Under the pieces are notes generated by a model, which saw only the letters and a list, made by a program, of their open reading frames with translations, searched no databases and had not been told where the DNA came from. DNA of 11,288 nucleotides from an uncultured Chitinophaga sp. (GTDB lineage Bacteria; Bacteroidota; Bacteroidia; Chitinophagales; Chitinophagaceae), in the NCBI RefSeq assembly GCF_937874145.1, contig NZ_CALNBI010000448.1, positions 1-11,288 on the forward strand. Reading direction: 5' to 3'. Position 1 is the stretch's first letter; every line of letters begins with the position of its first letter. The position numbers and the translations under genes are program-made. Shown here in pieces: positions 8,191 to 11,288 of this stretch.

Positions 8191-8212
8191 ATAGTTAAGC
8201 AATCCTAACTAT
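8191..8212. promoter_or_regulatory. Perfect palindrome ATAGTTA-N8-TAACTAT (site 2), probable operator
   Basis: Two perfectly complementary 7-bp arms (8191-8197 and 8206-8212) sit about two helical turns end to end, a size common for MarR-type and similar dimeric repressors. The core shares ATAGTTA and ATCCTAAC with site 1 at 7760. A TAGATTTA box (8228-8235), two bases short of nothing but differing in the last position from TAnnTTTG, follows 15 bases downstream. The site therefore could control a transcript ending at terminator C or entering the small gene at 8430. The regulator class is an inference from geometry only. Confidence 0.4.
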
Positions 8213-8227
8213 ATAATTAAATTTTTG

Positions 8228-8235
8228 TAGATTTA
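8228..8235 (+). promoter_or_regulatory. Possible -7 promoter box TAGATTTA
   Basis: Matches TAnnTTTG at seven of eight positions. The surrounding TTG-TAGATTTA-ACAG pattern recurs at 8393-8410, upstream of the small gene at 8430. I could not find a matching -33 TTTG at 17-23 bases upstream, so support is weak. Confidence 0.22.
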
Positions 8236-8240
8236 CAGAG

Positions 8241-8270
8241 AGGAAACCGGCGCTTTTTTGCCCCTTTCCT
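8241..8270 (+). repeat. Interrupted symmetric hairpin
   Basis: AGGAAA (8241-8246) pairs with TTTCCT (8265-8270). After a CC/CC internal loop, GGC (8249-8251) pairs with GCC (8260-8262), closing a loop with six T. It would lie at the 5' end of a transcript starting just after the 8228 box. It could be a leader structure or chance. Confidence 0.3.
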
Positions 8271-8342
8271 GTTATCTCCTTAACAACCGTATACACAAAC
8301 TTTTTTTATATCCACTTTGCATTACTAGTTAATTTGGAGGAT

Positions 8343-8374
8343 GGGCCTGATTATCAAATCGGGCCTCTTTTTTT
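8343..8374 (+). terminator. Strong intrinsic terminator C
   Basis: GGCCTGATT (8344-8352) pairs with AATCGGGCC (8357-8365), a 9-bp stem with one wobble plus an outer G-T pair and a 4-base loop. Seven consecutive T (8368-8374) follow. It is the best of the three terminators and is preceded by the degenerate TAATTTGGAG motif. It lies 55 bases before the start codon at 8430, so it either ends an upstream transcript or attenuates the small gene. Confidence 0.75.
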
Positions 8375-8429
8375 ATGCGTTCTTCCAAAAAATTGCTAGA
8401 TTTAAAACAGACCAACTCACCGGAAAGCC

Positions 8430-8636
8430 ATGAAAGAAGAGATGATCCTCATGTTGTTATTCCTTGCCCACCTGTGGCTGGTGGTCCGGTTCGTGGTATT
8501 GCATACCTTCAAGCGGGCCGACAATAACCGGCCCTACCATCTCAAATGGCTCATGCTTGTTTTTTTCCTTCCCTTTATTGGTTATGGGCTTTATTTCTGG
8601 CTCACCCGCAAAAGCGTGACGGGTAATCAATCCTGA
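8430..8636 (+). CDS. Small two-helix membrane protein, PLDc_N-like
   Basis: A 68-residue protein with two predicted membrane helices (about residues 5-25 and 39-58) joined by a basic, polar loop (FKRADNNRPYH). The second helix has the LP-x-IG-x-x-LY pattern (LPFIGYGLYFWL) typical of the phospholipase D/nuclease N-terminal (PLDc_N) domain, which also occurs as stand-alone small inner-membrane proteins of unknown role. It contains no catalytic HKD motif, so it is not an enzyme. The ATG at 8430 has a GGAAAG five bases upstream, a plausible ribosome site. Terminator C lies just upstream, so it needs its own promoter; TAGATTTA at 8397-8404 is a candidate -7 box. Its last 10 bases overlap the end of the convergent prsW gene. 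Confidence 0.75.
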   Translation: MKEEMILMLLFLAHLWLVVRFVVLHTFKRADNNRPYHLKWLMLVFFLPFIGYGLYFWLTRKSVTGNQS

Positions 8637-9364
8637 CCCCCTTCGATTCCCTGTTCCTGCTGATTTTCATTTTCCCTGCGCAGCCGGTCCCACTCCCGGG
8701 ACGTAGCCCTGTGTTGCCGTATTGCCCGGATAGATAGCCGAACCGCGATATACAGGCACAGCAGCGCCGCCACCACCTGGAAGATGCTGTCGCCGATAAA
8801 CAGGAAGAAATCAAATGCGCCATGGAACATCACCGCCCAGAAGAGCCCTGTTAGTAACAACGTGCCCCGGTGCTGGGGAATAAACTTCGCCAGCCCGGTG
8901 TAATACCCCATCAGGATCGCGAAACAGGCGTGCGCCGGCACGGAAATGAACATCCGCGCCCAGCCTGTGGCCATGCCGAACTGGTAGACGTAACTGATAT
9001 TCTCCGCCGTGGCGAAACCCATCCCGATCATGATTGAATACACGATGCCGTCGAACGGCTCATCGAATGCCTTTTTGGGGTATGCGAAATACCGCAGTAC
9101 GAGGAATTTGCCGCCTTCCTCGCTCAGGCCCACGATAATGAAGGCGTAAATAGTGGTTTGGAGCAGTCCTCCGCCGGAGGAGCGCCAACCCTGCATGGCG
9201 GCCACCGTTTGCACGGCCAGCGGTATCGCCACGCTGAGGACGCCCAGCAGGAAGCAGCGGATCAGCAGGCCGAGGGGCTCGCGGTTGCGCTGGTCGAGCG
9301 CGTAGATGGCCAGCATAATGGCGATTCCCGGCGCTACGGCCAGGGCGAAGGCGTTCAATAACAT
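8627..9364 (-). CDS. prsW: PrsW-family intramembrane protease
   Basis: A 245-residue integral membrane protein of the PrsW family (glutamic-type intramembrane endopeptidases of the CPBP-related superfamily). Several hydrophobic helices are visible. The family motifs are in order: SEEGGK with E82, E83 and K86; FDGIVYSIMIGMGFATAEN with E121 and N122; H145 in VPAHACFAILMGYYTG; and HGAFDF with H181 and D185. A charged cytoplasmic-type tail (residues ~217-245) ends the protein. In Bacillus, PrsW cleaves the anti-sigma factor RsiW, but Bacteroidota homologues have no assigned substrate and no anti-sigma gene is in the window. The start is fixed by its position one base after the polX stop (TGA-C-ATG), which suggests translational coupling and an operon. 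Its stop lies inside the end of the convergent small gene, and no terminator was seen beyond it. Confidence 0.9.
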   Translation of the reverse strand: MLLNAFALAVAPGIAIMLAIYALDQRNREPLGLLIRCFLLGVLSVAIPLAVQTVAAMQGWRSSGGGLLQTTIYAFIIVGLSEEGGKFLVLRYFAYPKKAFDEPFDGIVYSIMIGMGFATAENISYVYQFGMATGWARMFISVPAHACFAILMGYYTGLAKFIPQHRGTLLLTGLFWAVMFHGAFDFFLFIGDSIFQVVAALLCLYIAVRLSIRAIRQHRATSREWDRLRRENENQQEQGIEGGQD

Positions 9365-9365
9365 G

Positions 9366-11048
9366 TCAGATTCCTTTGGATTTCCGGCGGGCGGCCAGCC
9401 AGTTTTCGAATTCCTGCAGGCCGAAGCTGCTGAGGTTCCTGCTTGCGGTGAGCCCGCCTTTCTGCGCGGCCAGCGTACCGTAGCGGATATCGTCGAACCC
9501 CGCTATATCGTGGGCATCGGGGTCGATGGAGATCATAGCGCCGCTGTCGATAGCCAGGGCGATCCATTCCCAGTCGATATCCAGCCTGCGCGGGTGCGCA
9601 TTCAGCTCGATCACCACTTCGTTGGCCACGCAGGCGGCGATGACGGCCGGGTGGTTGACGGGATAGCCGTTGCGGCTGAGGAGCAGGCGGCCGGTCATAT
9701 GCCCGAGGATGGTGGTGTACGGATTGGCGATGGCTGCGAGGAGGCGCGCCATGGCTTTTTCTTCCGGCATTTTCAGGTTGGAATGCACGGAAGCGATCAC
9801 CAGGTCGAAGCTGCGGAGGATCTCGTCCGGGTAGTCGAGGCTGCCGTCGTTAAGGATATCGGCTTCGATGCTTTTGAATATTTTGAAGGGGGCGAGTTTT
9901 TTGTTCAGTTCATCGATCTGCGCATGCTGCGCCAGGATGCGTTCGGGCTGGAGGCCGTTGGCATAGAAGGCGGAGCGGGAGTGGTCGCTGATGACGAGGT
10001 ATTCGAAACCCTTATCCCTCGCGGCTTTGGCCATATCTTCCAGGGAACTGACGCCATCGCTCCATTGGGAGTGGGAGTGGATGATGCCTTTGATGTCCGC
10101 CGGCTGGATGAGCTGCGGCAGTGTGCCTGCGGCGGCTTTCAGGAGGATATCGGGTGTTTCGCGGAGGGGGGGCTCGATGAAGGAGAGGCCTGCGCGGGAG
10201 AAGATCGCGGCTTCGTCGGCTTCGTTGCCGCCGTTGGAAGCGCCTTCGCGGGCGAAGAAGGCGGAGAGGAAGGCGTCGGTGCCGGTGGTGGTGAACAGTT
10301 TGGCGGCGAAGTGTTCGGGCGCCACGCCATAGAGGCGTATTTTGACTTGCTCGCGGAATTGGAGCAGGATGGAATCGTCGTTATTGTCGAGCCTTTCGAA
10401 GCCGTCGAGGGTGTGGAAGGTGTCGGAAACCTGTTCTATGGGTGTTCCGATAACGGCTTCCAGTTCGTCGATAACGGGTTGTTGCCTGCGGAAGGCGCCG
10501 GTAAGGGCGACGGGGGCTGGGGAGAAGGTTTTTTCGAGGAGCTGGAGGAGCTCTTTGGCGAAGGGTTCTACTTCAGCGAAGAGGAAGCGTTCGCGGTTGG
10601 AGAGGAAGAATTCGATCCCCTGGCGGATGGACTCCTGTGTTTTGGCGCCGAACCCTTTGAGGAGGGTGAGCCGGTTTTCGTTACAGGCATAGAGGAGTTC
10701 GCCGAGGGATTCGATTTCAAGTTCTTTCCAGATGGTGGCGATTTTCTTGGGCCCGATGCCTTTGATGCGCATCATATCGAGGATGCCTGCGGGTGTTTTG
10801 GCGAGGTATTCTTCGAGGGCGGTGTACCGGCCGGTGTCGAGCATTTCGAGGACGGATTTGCCGGTGGACTCACCGATGCCTTTGATGCGGAAGATGGCGT
10901 CGCGGGGAGTTTCCTGGAGGGGAACGGTAAGTTTTTCTATTTGGAATGCCGCGTTGGCGAGGGATTTGGCTTTGAAGGGATTATCTCCGTGAATGTCCAT
11001 GAGTTTGGCGAGCAGGGAGAAATTATCGGCGATGACGTAATTATCCAT
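9366..11048 (-). CDS. polX: PolX-like protein: HhH + degenerate family X polymerase core + PHP nuclease
   Basis: A 560-residue protein of bacterial PolX architecture. Residues 1-~160 hold the N-terminal domain with helix-hairpin-helix motifs (RIKGIGE at 54-60, RIKGIGP at 94-100, LLKGFGA at 129-135). Residues ~175-310 are the nucleotidyltransferase core, with GAFRR at 184-188 in place of the usual GS-x-RR. Residues ~318-560 are the PHP domain. PHP metal ligands are all present: H324, H326, D331, H356, E395, H422, H450, D511 and H513, predicting Mn-dependent 3'-5' exonuclease or related activity in base-excision repair. In the palm, however, the expected Asp-x-Asp is E195-L-E197 and the third Asp is K236 (VKIR instead of VD-x-R). 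The GS-x-x-HN nucleotide-binding motif is also lost (GTDAFL). I chose the ATG at 11048 over an in-frame TTG at 11066, because the latter lies in the A-tract of the neighbouring terminator. First gene of a polX-prsW operon. Confidence 0.9.
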   Translation of the reverse strand: MDNYVIADNFSLLAKLMDIHGDNPFKAKSLANAAFQIEKLTVPLQETPRDAIFRIKGIGESTGKSVLEMLDTGRYTALEEYLAKTPAGILDMMRIKGIGPKKIATIWKELEIESLGELLYACNENRLTLLKGFGAKTQESIRQGIEFFLSNRERFLFAEVEPFAKELLQLLEKTFSPAPVALTGAFRRQQPVIDELEAVIGTPIEQVSDTFHTLDGFERLDNNDDSILLQFREQVKIRLYGVAPEHFAAKLFTTTGTDAFLSAFFAREGASNGGNEADEAAIFSRAGLSFIEPPLRETPDILLKAAAGTLPQLIQPADIKGIIHSHSQWSDGVSSLEDMAKAARDKGFEYLVISDHSRSAFYANGLQPERILAQHAQIDELNKKLAPFKIFKSIEADILNDGSLDYPDEILRSFDLVIASVHSNLKMPEEKAMARLLAAIANPYTTILGHMTGRLLLSRNGYPVNHPAVIAACVANEVVIELNAHPRRLDIDWEWIALAIDSGAMISIDPDAHDIAGFDDIRYGTLAAQKGGLTASRNLSSFGLQEFENWLAARRKSKGI

Positions 11049-11064
11049 AGGGGTTAAAGGTAAC

Positions 11065-11099
11065 AAAAAAAAGAACCTCGATTTTCATCGAGGTTCTTT
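11065..11099 (-). terminator. Strong intrinsic terminator of the histone-like gene
   Basis: A perfect 13-bp stem (11070-11082 with 11087-11099, arms AAAGAACCTCGAT / ATCGAGGTTCTTT) with the 4-base loop TTTC. On the minus strand it is followed by eight T (complement of the A run 11065-11072). It lies 24 bases beyond the stop of the histone H1-like gene and 16 bases before the polX ATG, so polX must use read-through or a promoter overlapping this element. Confidence 0.88.
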
Positions 11100-11123
11100 A
11101 TGCTACAGTTTGTAAATCCGATC

Positions 11124-11288
11124 TTACATGGCCGGAGCTGCGGGAGCAGAGGGAGCAGCTTTTTTAGGAGCGGCTTTCTTTTTCGGAGCAGCTTTCTTGG
11201 CGGCTGCTTTTTTAGGAGCAGCTTTCTTGGCAGCGGCTTTCTTAGGAGCAGCTTTCTTGGCAGCGGCTTTTTTAGGAGCAGCTTTCTT
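11124..11288 (-). CDS. Histone H1-like Lys/Ala/Pro-rich DNA-binding protein (5' partial)
   Basis: Only the C-terminal 54 residues are in the window; the start lies beyond the right edge. The visible tail alternates KKAAP and KKAAA pentapeptides, then KKKAAPKKAAP, and ends SAPAAPAM before the TAA. This composition matches the disordered, strongly cationic C-terminal tails of eukaryotic linker histone H1 and of bacterial histone H1-like proteins common in Bacteroidota. Such tails bind DNA non-specifically and help compact the nucleoid. A strong terminator follows 24 bases after the stop. Because the N-terminal part is missing, whether it carries a folded domain cannot be seen; AlgP-like or other KAAP-rich proteins are alternatives. 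Confidence 0.82.
   Translation of the reverse strand, partial: KKAAPKKAAAKKAAPKKAAAKKAAPKKAAAKKAAPKKKAAPKKAAPSAPAAPAM
11184..11288 (-). repeat. 30-bp in-frame tandem repeat encoding (KKAAPKKAAA)n
   Basis: Three full 30-bp units and one half unit encode KKAAPKKAAA, mostly using the same codons (AAG AAA GCT GCT CCT ...). Near identity at nucleotide level, with differences mainly in third positions of Lys and Ala codons, points to slippage or unequal recombination as the source. The array continues to the window edge, so its total length is unknown. Confidence 0.88.

Larger units (their letters stand above)
7614..8429. other. 816-bp AT-rich intergenic region with promoter, palindromes and three terminator units
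   Basis: This stretch has no ORF I would call a gene on either strand and is visibly more AT-rich than its flanks. It contains, in order: an inverted repeat (7692-7729), a repressor-type palindrome (7760-7778), a consensus promoter nested in an inverted repeat (7825-7865), repeat/terminator unit A (7940-7998), a small hairpin (8041-8056), repeat/terminator unit B (8063-8117), a GC hairpin (8162-8181), a perfect 7-bp palindrome (8191-8212), an interrupted hairpin (8241-8270) and degenerate unit C with a strong terminator (8330-8374). I see nothing in 7614-7690 beyond AT-rich sequence; no convincing terminator for the porP/sprF gene was found there. Confidence 0.8.

Noticed and set aside
7614..8429. 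Remnant of an insertion sequence or integration site
   Set aside because: No transposase or integrase fragment, no long terminal inverted repeats with target duplication and no tRNA gene were visible.
9306..11057. 583-codon plus-strand frame rich in Gly, Glu and Phe
   Set aside because: It is antisense to polX, which has full domain support; the composition is that expected of a complementary frame in a GC-rich gene.

Overview
The window looks like a chromosomal segment of a fairly GC-rich Bacteroidota, most likely a Chitinophagaceae (Chitinophaga-like) species. The clues are a type IX secretion (T9SS) type B C-terminal sorting domain, a PorP/SprF partner gene, promoter motifs of the TTTG / TAnnTTTG kind, weak Shine-Dalgarno signals and a Lys/Ala/Pro-rich histone H1-like protein. 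This placement comes from gene families, not from a search.

Region 1 (1-7613, + strand) is a two-gene surface module. A giant secreted protein, cut at its 5' end by the window edge, has about 18 Calx-beta-like modules. The first part is built from a ~333-residue three-module super-repeat, and the protein ends in a gliding-motility/T9SS type B sorting domain. Eighteen bases after its stop begins a PorP/SprF family outer-membrane protein, the usual partner for T9SS delivery or anchoring of such proteins.

Region 2 (7614-8429) is an AT-rich gap of about 816 bp without a convincing ORF. It holds a consensus Bacteroidota promoter nested in a 9-bp inverted repeat, two related palindromes of the kind bound by dimeric repressors, several hairpins, and three copies of a conserved TAAatTTGGAG-like segment plus intrinsic terminator. 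Two of these copies share a perfect 26-bp direct repeat. I read it as an array of short transcription units (candidate small RNAs or attenuated leaders). This is the least explained part of the window.

Region 3 (8430-11288) begins with a small two-helix membrane protein resembling the PLDc_N domain (+). It overlaps the 3' end of a convergent prsW-family intramembrane protease gene by 10 bp. prsW follows directly after polX on the minus strand (TGA-C-ATG), so the two probably form an operon. The PolX protein keeps every PHP exonuclease metal ligand, but the three expected polymerase carboxylates are Glu, Glu and Lys, suggesting a PHP nuclease with an eroded polymerase core. Upstream of polX, a strong minus-strand terminator ends a histone H1-like gene whose C-terminal tail of KKAAP/KKAAA repeats runs off the window end.
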